This document shows positions 1-6,330 of a stretch of 8,381 bases of DNA, in pieces. Position numbers and translations under genes: made by a program. Under the pieces are notes generated by a model. The model was not told the DNA's origin and ran no database searches. It saw only the letters and a program-made list of their open reading frames with translations. Each line of letters opens with the position of its first letter. Position 1 is the first letter of the stretch. The stretch is from Muribaculaceae bacterium (lineage in GTDB: Bacteria > Bacteroidota > Bacteroidia > Bacteroidales > Muribaculaceae), in NCBI GenBank assembly GCA_009775365.1, contig VSPM01000100.1:1-8381 (forward strand), in the 5' to 3' direction.

Positions 1-1
1 G

Positions 2-139
2 TACAAGGATGAGCAACTCCGGGAACTCCGCAGACAATCTCAGCCGAAGGCTCAACCCAAGCCGACCCCCACCTCTCCCAAAGCCGAAGCAGAGATTGAC
101 TCTATCCCCACTTATTCCTATAGTTTTCATAATGTGTGA
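2..139 (+). CDS. C-terminal tail of an unidentified protein (5' end outside window)
   Basis: An open frame enters from the left edge and ends at TGA 137-139, giving 45 residues. The tail is hydrophilic and low in complexity: a charged start (KDEQLRELRR) followed by a Pro/Lys/Gln/Thr-rich stretch (QPKAQPKPTPTSPKAEAE) and a short aromatic end (TYSYSFHNV). Such a tail looks like a disordered C-terminal extension and does not identify the family. The stop codon lies inside the inverted repeat that forms the operator of the next gene, so the two units are packed closely with no room for a terminator between them. It could also be a chance open frame, although its composition is protein-like and it reads on to the window edge. 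Confidence 0.5.
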   Translation, partial: YKDEQLRELRRQSQPKAQPKPTPTSPKAEAEIDSIPTYSYSFHNV

Positions 140-160
140 ATATGATTTTCATACATTATG
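126..160. promoter_or_regulatory. Operator A, inverted repeat upstream of the WYL regulator gene
   Basis: CATAATGTGTGAA (128-140) and TTCATACATTATG (148-160) are complementary at 12 of 13 positions around a 7-nt spacer. The core TGTGAA-N7-TTCATA (135-153) ends 9 bases before the -7 box, covering about -42 to -24, where RNA polymerase would contact the -33 region. An extra TTCATA half-site lies at 126-131. The same core at the same distance recurs at 1137-1155 before the retron operon. Inferred to be the binding site of the WYL protein. Confidence 0.65.
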
Positions 161-162
161 AT

Positions 163-170
163 TAACTTTG
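163..170 (+). promoter_or_regulatory. Promoter -7 box of the WYL regulator gene
   Basis: TAACTTTG matches the Bacteroidota consensus TAnnTTTG and is followed by C. With the final G near -7, transcription would begin near 177, leaving a leader of about 15 nt before ATG 192. There is no clear TTTG -33 box; that region is occupied by operator A, so the promoter may need an activator or may simply be repressed from that site. Confidence 0.7.
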
Positions 171-191
171 CAGTCTGATAAAGATTATTGT

Positions 192-1106
192 ATGGCAGAC
201 TCAACACTTCGCAAGTACATTTGGCTCATAAATACCATTCTTGACGCCGGTAAAATAACGTTCAAGGAGATAAGCGACAAATGGGACATCTCAACCCTAA
301 ACTATAAGGGGACTGAGCTGTCCAAACGCACCTTTCATAATCACCGACAAGCTATTCTTACGGAGTTGGGCGTTGACATACAATGCACTTCAATGAGAGA
401 GAACAGTCAGTATTTCATAGCCAATCAGGAAGAACTTGAAAATAACGAAGTGTTGAACTGGCTCACAGACAGTATGGCAACCGAGTCATTATTGCTTGAA
501 AACAAGGCTATCTCTGACAAGATAGTTTTGGAACCAGAACCCGGAGGTCGGGAATGGTTACCCATTCTATCACAGGCTTTGAGAGATAATCTGCGCATAG
601 TATTTCAATACACCTCATTTCACTCAACCAAGAATAATTTGAGTGATAGGATATTGGAGCCGTTATGCTTAAAGTTGTTCAAAAGGAGATGGTATATGCT
701 CGGACAAACTGTTGACAGCGGCAAGCGGTTGATTTTTGCTTTGGATCGCATCACTAAACTCGAATTATCATCAGAGCAATTTTTGTATCCCGAAGATTTT
801 TCGGCAAAGGACTTCTTCGCAAACTTCTATGGAATTTGTTCTGACGGATATTCCAAACCTACTCGTGTCATACTGAAGTGCTATCGTGAATTTCCCAAAT
901 ATGTAAAATCTCTTCCATTGCACCCATCGCAGGAGGAACTCGAACATGGGGATGATTTTATCACCTTCGGTTACTATATGTCGCCTGCATACGACTTTAT
1001 TCAGGAGATAATGAGCCATGGAGATGATATTGAGGTTCTTACACCAGTATGGCTCCGGAAGCTTCTAAAAGAAAAATCCGACTCTCTGGCAGCTCTCTAC
1101 AAATAA
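192..1106 (+). CDS. WYL-domain transcriptional regulator
   Basis: A 304-residue DNA-binding regulator. Residues 1 to about 75 form a helix-rich N-terminal region fitting a winged HTH (LRKYIWLINTIL..., then SKRTFHNHRQAILTELGV). Residues about 130-230 carry the WYL domain: LRDNLRIVFQYTSF, then EPLCLKLFKRRWYMLGQ with W167-Y168-M169 in the WYL position, then LIFALDRITKLEL. The C-terminal part (about 231-304) fits a WCX-type extension. I chose ATG 192 because the in-frame TTG at 168 is part of the promoter -7 box. WYL domains sense ligands or nucleic acids, and WYL proteins such as CapW and BrxR repress CBASS and BREX defence operons. Here the gene sits directly upstream of the retron operon, and both promoters carry the same inverted repeat, so it is inferred to autoregulate and to control the operon. 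Whether it represses or activates cannot be told from the sequence. Confidence 0.87.
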   Translation: MADSTLRKYIWLINTILDAGKITFKEISDKWDISTLNYKGTELSKRTFHNHRQAILTELGVDIQCTSMRENSQYFIANQEELENNEVLNWLTDSMATESLLLENKAISDKIVLEPEPGGREWLPILSQALRDNLRIVFQYTSFHSTKNNLSDRILEPLCLKLFKRRWYMLGQTVDSGKRLIFALDRITKLELSSEQFLYPEDFSAKDFFANFYGICSDGYSKPTRVILKCYREFPKYVKSLPLHPSQEELEHGDDFITFGYYMSPAYDFIQEIMSHGDDIEVLTPVWLRKLLKEKSDSLAALYK

Positions 1107-1129
1107 TTTTAATTTTTTCTGCAATTGAG

Positions 1130-1155
1130 TTTCATATATGAAACGATTTTTCATA
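1130..1155. promoter_or_regulatory. Operator B upstream of the retron operon
   Basis: TATGAA-N7-TTCATA spans 1137-1155 and ends exactly 9 bases before the -7 box, as in operator A. The upstream half overlaps a perfect 14-bp palindrome, TTTCATATATGAAA (1130-1143), which adds a TTCATA half-site at 1131-1136. So both promoters show three half-sites in the same order; only the distance of the first varies (3 nt versus 0 nt). Inferred to be the second target of the WYL regulator encoded just upstream. Confidence 0.65.
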
Positions 1156-1164
1156 CGTCCTCTA

Positions 1165-1172
1165 TAACTTTG
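1165..1172 (+). promoter_or_regulatory. Promoter -7 box of the retron operon
   Basis: TAACTTTG, followed by C, is identical to the box of the WYL gene and sits at the same distance from its operator. Transcription would start near 1179, about 19 nt before the a1 strand of the retron RNA, which is consistent with this promoter making both the ncRNA and the operon mRNA. No TTTG is visible at -33. Confidence 0.7.
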
Positions 1173-1197
1173 CCGGTGAAAAGAAACAAGAGGACAT

Positions 1198-1440
1198 TGA
1201 AAACATCGGTCAGACCTTTGCCATCTGTCTGCTGAATCCGGCAGACTTCGTTCCGAATTATCGGAACGCACCCCAATGTTTGTTACTCGGCATCGACCCT
1301 GCACGCTGTTCACTCCGGTCGTGCATGTATCATCACCTTCGCTTCGCTCTCGGTGATGTGGAATGCACTCCCTCGTTCACAGCGCACATTGCCGAAGCCT
1401 CGACCATCCGGCGCACACGAAAGTAAGACCGATGTTTTCA
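1198..1440 (+). ncRNA. Retron msr-msd non-coding RNA
   Basis: The primer-template RNA that a retron RT copies into branched msDNA. The ends pair perfectly over 14 nt: a1 TGAAAACATCGGTC (1198-1211) with a2 GACCGATGTTTTCA (1427-1440). After a1 come two msr hairpins: GTCTGCTG/CGGCAGAC (1227-1234/1239-1246, one G-U pair, AATC loop) and CGTTCCGA/TCGGAACG (1249-1256/1261-1268, ATTA loop). The msd is a long interrupted hairpin: TCGGCA/TGCCGA (1287-1292/1390-1395), CGCTGT/ACAGCG (1304-1309/1379-1384), AC/GT (1312-1313/1375-1376), GG/CC (1317-1318/1371-1372), GTGCAT/ATGCAC (1321-1326/1363-1368) and CATCACC/GGTGATG (1331-1337/1352-1358) with a 14-nt loop. A priming G right after a1 (G1213 in AGACC) is inferred by analogy with known retrons. 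The layout a1-msr-msd-a2 directly before an RT gene is the retron hallmark. The exact msDNA ends cannot be read by eye; roughly 130-155 nt is my estimate. Confidence 0.85.
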
Positions 1441-1444
1441 CTGC

Positions 1445-1472
1445 TCTCGCAAACTTACAGAACTATGCGAGA
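1445..1472 (+). promoter_or_regulatory. Hairpin over the RT start codon
   Basis: TCTCGCA (1445-1451) and TGCGAGA (1466-1472) pair perfectly around a 14-nt loop. The ATG at 1465-1467 straddles the loop-stem junction, and the hairpin begins 4 nt after the a2 strand of the ncRNA. Folding here, possibly stacked on the a1/a2 duplex, could limit RT translation. It is a visible structure with an inferred role. Confidence 0.4.
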
Positions 1473-2544
1473 CCAAATTGCAGAATATCTCAAAGACTTG
1501 ACCATCAGTAACCGAAAGGAGTTGTTTGATGTGTTGAATTTCATTGCACCGCTTATTGACGGTTGGAGTCTGACCGAACCCAAGTCCGGCAGACAGATAA
1601 TGCGATTTGCGTCAGCCAACGCAAGAAAGTCCGCCTATGTCGATTTTACGATACCCAAGAAGTCTGGTGGACAAAGAAAAATCAGCGCTCCTGTCAAACC
1701 GTTGAAGGCTATCCAAACAGCACTAAATATAGTTCTGCAATCCATATTCGTTCCCGATGAACACGCCACCGGTTTTGTATTAGAGAAAAGTGTCAAGGAT
1801 AACGCCATGATACACGTGGGTCAAACCTGCATATTTAATACAGACCTCGAAAATTTCTTTCCGAGCATAACAAAACTCATGGTTCGTCGGGCTCTCCATC
1901 GAGAGCTTGGTGATAGACTGCAAAGCAATGAAGTAATCAATATTATATGTAGAATATGCACCGTTCCTGACAGTTCGGGTATCGAGGTGCTACCACAGGG
2001 CGCACCGACATCGCCTGTTCTGTCTAACATTGTGCTGAAGAGCCTTGATAAAGATATGTCAAAGCTTGCTGAAAGAATGGGATGTAAATATTCGCGCTAT
2101 GCCGATGATATAACATTCAGTCATAGTAAATCAATTCGCAAAATGAGTCCTTTCTGGCAATCAAGAATTTACAATATCATTGCGAAGTATGGACTCAAAG
2201 TGAATGAAAAAAAGACAAAGACATATGTACCCGGCACACGTCAAGAGGTTACAGGAGTCGTTGTAAGCGATAAAATCAATGTTCCACGTTCTTACATAAA
2301 ACAGCTGCGAGTGCTGCTACACTTGTGGGAAAAACATGGTTATGCACAGGCTCAAATCATATTCACGAGGGATTTCTGCAAGGGAATGGAAAAGAATCTT
2401 GTCAATGTAATCGACGGAAAAATTAACTATCTTGAAATGATCAAGGGCAAAGATGACTCTACTTATCGTAAGTTCAAAAACAGGTTCAAACGTCTTCAGT
2501 GGGAAGAAAAACAAAGTACTGACCAAATACAAAAGGCTATATGA
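1465..2544 (+). CDS. Retron reverse transcriptase
   Basis: A 359-residue RT that makes msDNA from the ncRNA immediately upstream. Motifs in order (numbering from ATG 1465): FTIPKKSGGQRKISAP at about 61-76; the retron region X signature NAxxH as N113-AMI-H117; the palm motif NTDLENFFPSI with D127; QGAPTSP; the catalytic YADD at 212-215 (D214, D215); and the retron region Y motif VTG at 262-264, followed by a thumb with GKINYLEMIKGKDD. These separate it from group II intron RTs; there is no maturase or endonuclease domain. The frame stays open upstream to an ATG at 1363, but that codon lies in the msd stem, and ATG 1432 lies inside a2. I prefer 1465 because it clears the ncRNA and leaves a normal-length N-terminus; 1432 (370 aa) remains possible. 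The stop overlaps the next start as ATGA (2541-2544), indicating coupled translation. Confidence 0.94.
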   Translation: MRDQIAEYLKDLTISNRKELFDVLNFIAPLIDGWSLTEPKSGRQIMRFASANARKSAYVDFTIPKKSGGQRKISAPVKPLKAIQTALNIVLQSIFVPDEHATGFVLEKSVKDNAMIHVGQTCIFNTDLENFFPSITKLMVRRALHRELGDRLQSNEVINIICRICTVPDSSGIEVLPQGAPTSPVLSNIVLKSLDKDMSKLAERMGCKYSRYADDITFSHSKSIRKMSPFWQSRIYNIIAKYGLKVNEKKTKTYVPGTRQEVTGVVVSDKINVPRSYIKQLRVLLHLWEKHGYAQAQIIFTRDFCKGMEKNLVNVIDGKINYLEMIKGKDDSTYRKFKNRFKRLQWEEKQSTDQIQKAI

Positions 2545-3473
2545 ATATAATTTATTTACACGGACTTTCCTCGTCGGGACAGTCCAACACCGCAAAAAAA
2601 CTTCGGGGGTTACTTCCGAATGATAATGTTGTCACACCCGACATTCCGGTCAGCCCAATAAAGGCTCTTCAGTTGTTACTGAGTCTTGCCGGAGAGTATC
2701 GAGCTGATGATACAATCGTAATAGGCACATCTATGGGTGCGATGTATGCCTCTCAGATGAAAGGTTATCGCCGAATCCTTGTCAATCCCGCGTTTCACGT
2801 CTCAGACCTCCTGAAAGAAAACAATGGTGAGAGACTACAATTCTTCTCAGAGAGAGAAGATGGCAGTGAATACTTTGAGGTCTCGGAAATCTTGATCCAA
2901 GAGTTTGAAGAAATGGAGGCCAACCTGTTTTATGTCGATGACGTTACTCCGGAATCGGTAATAGGACTCTTTGGTGATAAAGACGATGTATGCAACTGTC
3001 TTGACGAGTACCGCGAAAGTTATTCCTACTGGTCATCTTTCAAAGGTGGTCATCGACTTACAGAAGATGTTATTACGAACACCTTGCTCCCGGTAATCAA
3101 ATGGTTGAAGCATCCGGACTACACTTCTGGTAGAACCTATTTGCCGTTTGATAATATAACTCCCGGCGACACTGGCTACATCGGCGAAATGGATAACGAT
3201 GAGAATGCCTTCAAAATATATAAAAAAGGTTTAGGACGTAAGTGGTATGAAGAAATTGTGCGTGAGTATCAGGGCACAAAGCATTACGATGGGCGCGATA
3301 TCAACTTACATTTTCCGTCCCTCCCCGAAGGTGTAAACGAAGAATCGGTAGAACTTGTGTACGGCAATCGTTTCTGTCATCTCCCTTCGTTTGAAATCTA
3401 TGGAGAGCATGGTGTTCAGGTTACCAACGGAGACTTCATTATCAATGAAAGTATTAGTGTCCACAGAAAATAA
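2541..3473 (+). CDS. Alpha/beta hydrolase (YqiA/UPF0227-like) with C-terminal extension
   Basis: A 310-residue protein. Residues 1 to about 195 look like a small esterase of the YqiA type: opening strand and turn IIYLHGLSSSG (3-13), nucleophile elbow G62-T-S64-M-G66, acid motif GDKDD with D148 the likely triad Asp, and GGH171 as the His. The catalytic triad therefore appears intact. YqiA-type proteins are about 190-200 aa; here another ~110 residues follow (about 200-310, containing GLGRKWYEEIVREY), with no motif I recognise. No signal peptide or membrane segment is visible, so it is probably cytoplasmic. It begins inside the RT stop codon (ATGA) and its TAA shares a base with the ravA-like start (TAATG). 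Sandwiched between the retron RT and the ATPase, it is the best candidate for the system's toxic or processing effector, but its substrate (ester, thioester, lipid or peptide) cannot be inferred. Confidence 0.8.
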   Translation: MNIIYLHGLSSSGQSNTAKKLRGLLPNDNVVTPDIPVSPIKALQLLLSLAGEYRADDTIVIGTSMGAMYASQMKGYRRILVNPAFHVSDLLKENNGERLQFFSEREDGSEYFEVSEILIQEFEEMEANLFYVDDVTPESVIGLFGDKDDVCNCLDEYRESYSYWSSFKGGHRLTEDVITNTLLPVIKWLKHPDYTSGRTYLPFDNITPGDTGYIGEMDNDENAFKIYKKGLGRKWYEEIVREYQGTKHYDGRDINLHFPSLPEGVNEESVELVYGNRFCHLPSFEIYGEHGVQVTNGDFIINESISVHRK

Positions 3474-4888
3474 TGGCAGAAAACAGAAATAGAATCACGG
3501 CAATATTGTCGCGAATGAAGCATGACACCTTCGAGCGCGATGAGGCTCTCGCACTTAGCTTGCTCAGTGCTCTTGCCGGGGAGAGTATATTTCTCCTCGG
3601 CTTGCCCGGTGTCGGCAAATCCATGATTGCCCGCCGATTAAAACTTGCATTCGACAATGCTACCGTCTTTGAATACTTGATGTCGCGATTCTCGACACCA
3701 GATGAGATTTTCGGACCCGTCAGCATCTCCAAGCTTAAAGATGAAGATTGCTATGAACGTGTCACATCCGGATTCCTGCCAGAAGCAGAGGTCGTTTTTC
3801 TTGATGAGATATGGAAAGCCGGCCCCGCTATTCAGAACGCCCTTCTTACTGTTCTGAACGAAAAAATCTATCTTAACGGCAATCAAGAGCTTAAGTTACC
3901 TATCAAAGGGATAATAGCAGCCTCAAATGAACTTCCGGCTAAAAACGAAGGTCTCGAAGCATTGTGGGATCGTTTTCTACTGCGATATGTTGTCAATCCC
4001 ATTGAACAGAAACAGAATTTTTTCAGATTGCTCTCTGCGCAGACTTCTGAATCGACAACAGAGGAATTTGGCCCACTGACCCATGATGATTTTATTTCAG
4101 TGCAGTCAGAAAGTCGTAAGGTAACCATACCCGAGTCAGTTCTTGAAATCCTTTACACAATTAGAGGAAAACTTAACGAAAAGATAAACACTAAAGACGT
4201 GGTTACAGGTGAGCCTGACCCAGAGAACCTAAAGTATTACGTTTCTGACAGACGTTGGAAAAAAGCTGTCGGAGTCATGAAAATGTCGGCTTATCTTAAT
4301 GGAAGACGTGAGATAGGACTTTCAGACCTGCTTCTATTGTCACACATTCTTTGGAATGATGAGCCGTCAATCCCAATCGTCAAACAGATTATTGCCGAAA
4401 CTGTTGTTTCGTCATTATTCAGTCAAATTTTGGAACAATATAAGAGTTATAAACGCCACGCTAACATTGAGAATAATGACACACATCTGTATTCTCCCGA
4501 CCGGGAACACTATATCATTCAATGTGATGATTCCCCTCTGAAAATCAAGATCAAGGATTATCAACGTATGCAGTCCTTCCCCGATGAAGTTTTCTTTGGT
4601 TCAGAGACTACGGACAGTACCCTGATGCTTCGTTCCCGGGGACAGTTCGTGATGAGGTTTGTTAAAGACGGCGTGATTTGCATCAATAACTATAACTATT
4701 TTCTGCGGACAGAGTCTGATAATCAACTTAGTAAAAACTTTATCGCAGAGATTGGGGATACAATTGACGGAATTGCAAACAGACTATACGTTGAAATGAA
4801 CCATAATTTTTTTATTGCCAATTCCGATTTATATAAACCCATTCAAGAAGTTGTCGCAGTCTATAGAGCAAGAATAGATTTGATGTGA
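3473..4888 (+). CDS. ravA: RavA-type MoxR-family AAA+ ATPase
   Basis: A 471-residue ATPase whose first ~300 residues closely follow E. coli RavA as I remember it: Walker A GLPGVGKS (43-50), the MoxR/RavA-typical FEYLMSRFSTPDEIFGP (66-82), Walker B VVFLDE (107-112), IWKAGPAIQNALLTVLNE (113-130), sensor 1 AASNELP with N152, an arginine-bearing DRFLLR (166-171) and the later SDRRWKKA sensor-2 region. All catalytic residues are present. The C-terminal third, which in E. coli RavA holds the triple-helical and LARA domains, has diverged, although the ending (FIANSDLYKPIQEVVAVYRARI) still resembles the RavA terminus. RavA-type ATPases form hexamers that remodel target proteins together with a VWA partner; that partner is encoded next, starting in this gene's stop codon (TGATG). 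Finding it inside a retron operon is unusual. Confidence 0.93.
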   Translation: MAENRNRITAILSRMKHDTFERDEALALSLLSALAGESIFLLGLPGVGKSMIARRLKLAFDNATVFEYLMSRFSTPDEIFGPVSISKLKDEDCYERVTSGFLPEAEVVFLDEIWKAGPAIQNALLTVLNEKIYLNGNQELKLPIKGIIAASNELPAKNEGLEALWDRFLLRYVVNPIEQKQNFFRLLSAQTSESTTEEFGPLTHDDFISVQSESRKVTIPESVLEILYTIRGKLNEKINTKDVVTGEPDPENLKYYVSDRRWKKAVGVMKMSAYLNGRREIGLSDLLLLSHILWNDEPSIPIVKQIIAETVVSSLFSQILEQYKSYKRHANIENNDTHLYSPDREHYIIQCDDSPLKIKIKDYQRMQSFPDEVFFGSETTDSTLMLRSRGQFVMRFVKDGVICINNYNYFLRTESDNQLSKNFIAEIGDTIDGIANRLYVEMNHNFFIANSDLYKPIQEVVAVYRARIDLM

Positions 4889-6330
4889 TGAGAAAGCAAC
4901 ATATGACATATCTGCGCAGAGCCATTGGCATAGCCTCTTCCATAAAGGGAGGAGCGAGAATGCTTGAAATAATTGGCAAAATGAGGGCTGGCAAGACCTC
5001 TGTTTATCAAATGATACGGGATATTGTCTGTGACTCACGCTTTTATTGCGTGGTGGAGGATGACCTGTTTTGGAAAAATTATGCGACAGCAGTAATACGC
5101 CATTTTATTGATTCTCTTTCTTCTGAAGACTGGGAAAATGAAGAGCAAAGAACCGGGAAAAAGGAAGATTTCCTGAACGCATGGCTATCCAAACACATCT
5201 TTCCACTAAGCGTTGATGAGAAAAGAGGGATTGCAAAATCCATGCAGCTTACCGCCGGTGATTCTGGCAAACCGATTCCTCTTGGCAGTAGCGGAAGTGA
5301 AGGAAATCAGGACTCTGACGAGTATGATATTCAGATAGAATCGGGTATCACAGATAAATCCAATAGTCCGGATAAGATGGGCTACTCACTACCTGAAGAT
5401 ATTGCAAACTATGCAGAATCTTCAAAAGGGAATTCTCCTGGCCTTAAGGCTGATAGCCACGAGGCTGAAGTCGAATATCTTAACCGACTTGACCCGACAA
5501 TCGTTGAACTTGCAAAGCAAATTGGTCGCAGCGGAGGCACGAGTCACGACGTTACCGGCAAATTTCAATATGCTTCACGAAGTGACATAAGCGGTATCAC
5601 TATCGGTAATGACCTCAATTGTCTTTTGCCTTCAGAACTTGCTCTGTTAGGAGCAAAACCTACTGAAAACCTGTTTTATCAGCGATATGTTCAGAATCGT
5701 CTTCAACTGTTTTCATCCGCATCCCACTCTTTTGAGGTTGCCAATGATAAATCAGGTCCAATCTATATATGCGTTGACACAAGCGGCTCTATGAAAGGAG
5801 AACCGGAAGTGACGGCAAAAACGTTGGCTCTTGCTGTTGCTATGGTGGCTCAGAGAGATAGAAGACCAATCTGCATGATAAACTACTCCCATAATCTTTC
5901 ATTTTTTATCCTCACAAACTTGCACCGACAGCGCAAAAAATTCCTTGCATTCCTGTCTCATTCTTACGATGGCGGTAACGATGAAAACAAACTTTTTTAT
6001 TTTATTTTCAAGAAGTTGCCATCTATTCCCAAGTATAAGCTCTTTGTCGACGCATTCAAAGGGGCCGACATACTCATAATATCCGATTTTATCTGGAGTC
6101 ATATTTCCAATGAAAACATGGAACTGATTCAGAAGGCTCGTTGTGAAGGGATGAAATTTTACGGCTTGGGGATTGATGTCAGAGAACATCAACTCGATAT
6201 GTTGGATGACTCGAAAAAACATGACGACGAAATCCGCGATGGTTATAATTTCCTAAAGCAATGCGATTATCGTTATCTGTACGAGAATGGTTCAGTTTTT
6301 GAGTATATTGAAAAACCTTTGGTTCTATGA
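4888..6330 (+). CDS. viaA: ViaA-type VWA-domain protein, partner of RavA
   Basis: A 480-residue protein. The C-terminal part is a VWA domain with an intact metal-binding MIDAS start, D297-T-S-G-S301 in IYICVDTSGSMKG, a second loop around YDGGND (360-365) and the strand ILIISDF (395-401). Just before it, LPSELALLG and ENLFYQRYVQNRLQLF match the pre-VWA region of E. coli ViaA (LPPELATLG...), and LAKQIGRSGG fits its helical middle. The stretch at about 125-200 is Ser/Gly/Asp-rich and probably a linker. ViaA binds and stimulates RavA; the gene order ravA-viaA is conserved here with a 1-base overlap. ATG 4888 is preferred over the GTG at 4885. An oddity is a P-loop-like string GKMRAGKT at 30-37, which I do not recall from E. 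coli ViaA and which may be chance. Confidence 0.9.
   Translation: MRKQHMTYLRRAIGIASSIKGGARMLEIIGKMRAGKTSVYQMIRDIVCDSRFYCVVEDDLFWKNYATAVIRHFIDSLSSEDWENEEQRTGKKEDFLNAWLSKHIFPLSVDEKRGIAKSMQLTAGDSGKPIPLGSSGSEGNQDSDEYDIQIESGITDKSNSPDKMGYSLPEDIANYAESSKGNSPGLKADSHEAEVEYLNRLDPTIVELAKQIGRSGGTSHDVTGKFQYASRSDISGITIGNDLNCLLPSELALLGAKPTENLFYQRYVQNRLQLFSSASHSFEVANDKSGPIYICVDTSGSMKGEPEVTAKTLALAVAMVAQRDRRPICMINYSHNLSFFILTNLHRQRKKFLAFLSHSYDGGNDENKLFYFIFKKLPSIPKYKLFVDAFKGADILIISDFIWSHISNENMELIQKARCEGMKFYGLGIDVREHQLDMLDDSKKHDDEIRDGYNFLKQCDYRYLYENGSVFEYIEKPLVL

Noticed and set aside
168..191. TTG at 168 as the start of the WYL protein
   Set aside because: The TTG is part of the TAACTTTG promoter box, so it would lie upstream of the transcript start; ATG 192 is in frame and properly placed.
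1107..1130. Rho-independent terminator after the WYL gene
   Set aside because: The T-rich stretch has no convincing GC stem before it, so read-through into the retron operon is possible but termination is not supported.
1065..1313. Minus-strand open frame of 82 codons across the promoter and msr
   Set aside because: It overlaps the end of the WYL gene, the promoter, and a1/msr hairpins; its sequence shows no domain and no promoter is visible on that strand.
1363..1431. ATG 1363 as the start of the RT
   Set aside because: The codon lies in the GTGCAT/ATGCAC stem of the msd, and the 23 residues it adds do not look like RT sequence; the bases are explained by the ncRNA.
1465..2544. Group II intron RT or DRT-type RT instead of a retron
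   Set aside because: No maturase or endonuclease domain and no intron structure; NAxxH and VTG motifs plus an adjoining msr-msd RNA fit a retron.
5079..5270. Minus-strand frame inside the viaA-like gene (and similar antisense frames at 3883-4128, 5899-6222 and 7010-7267)
   Set aside because: They lie wholly within well-supported genes, have no start signals of their own and show no recognisable protein features.
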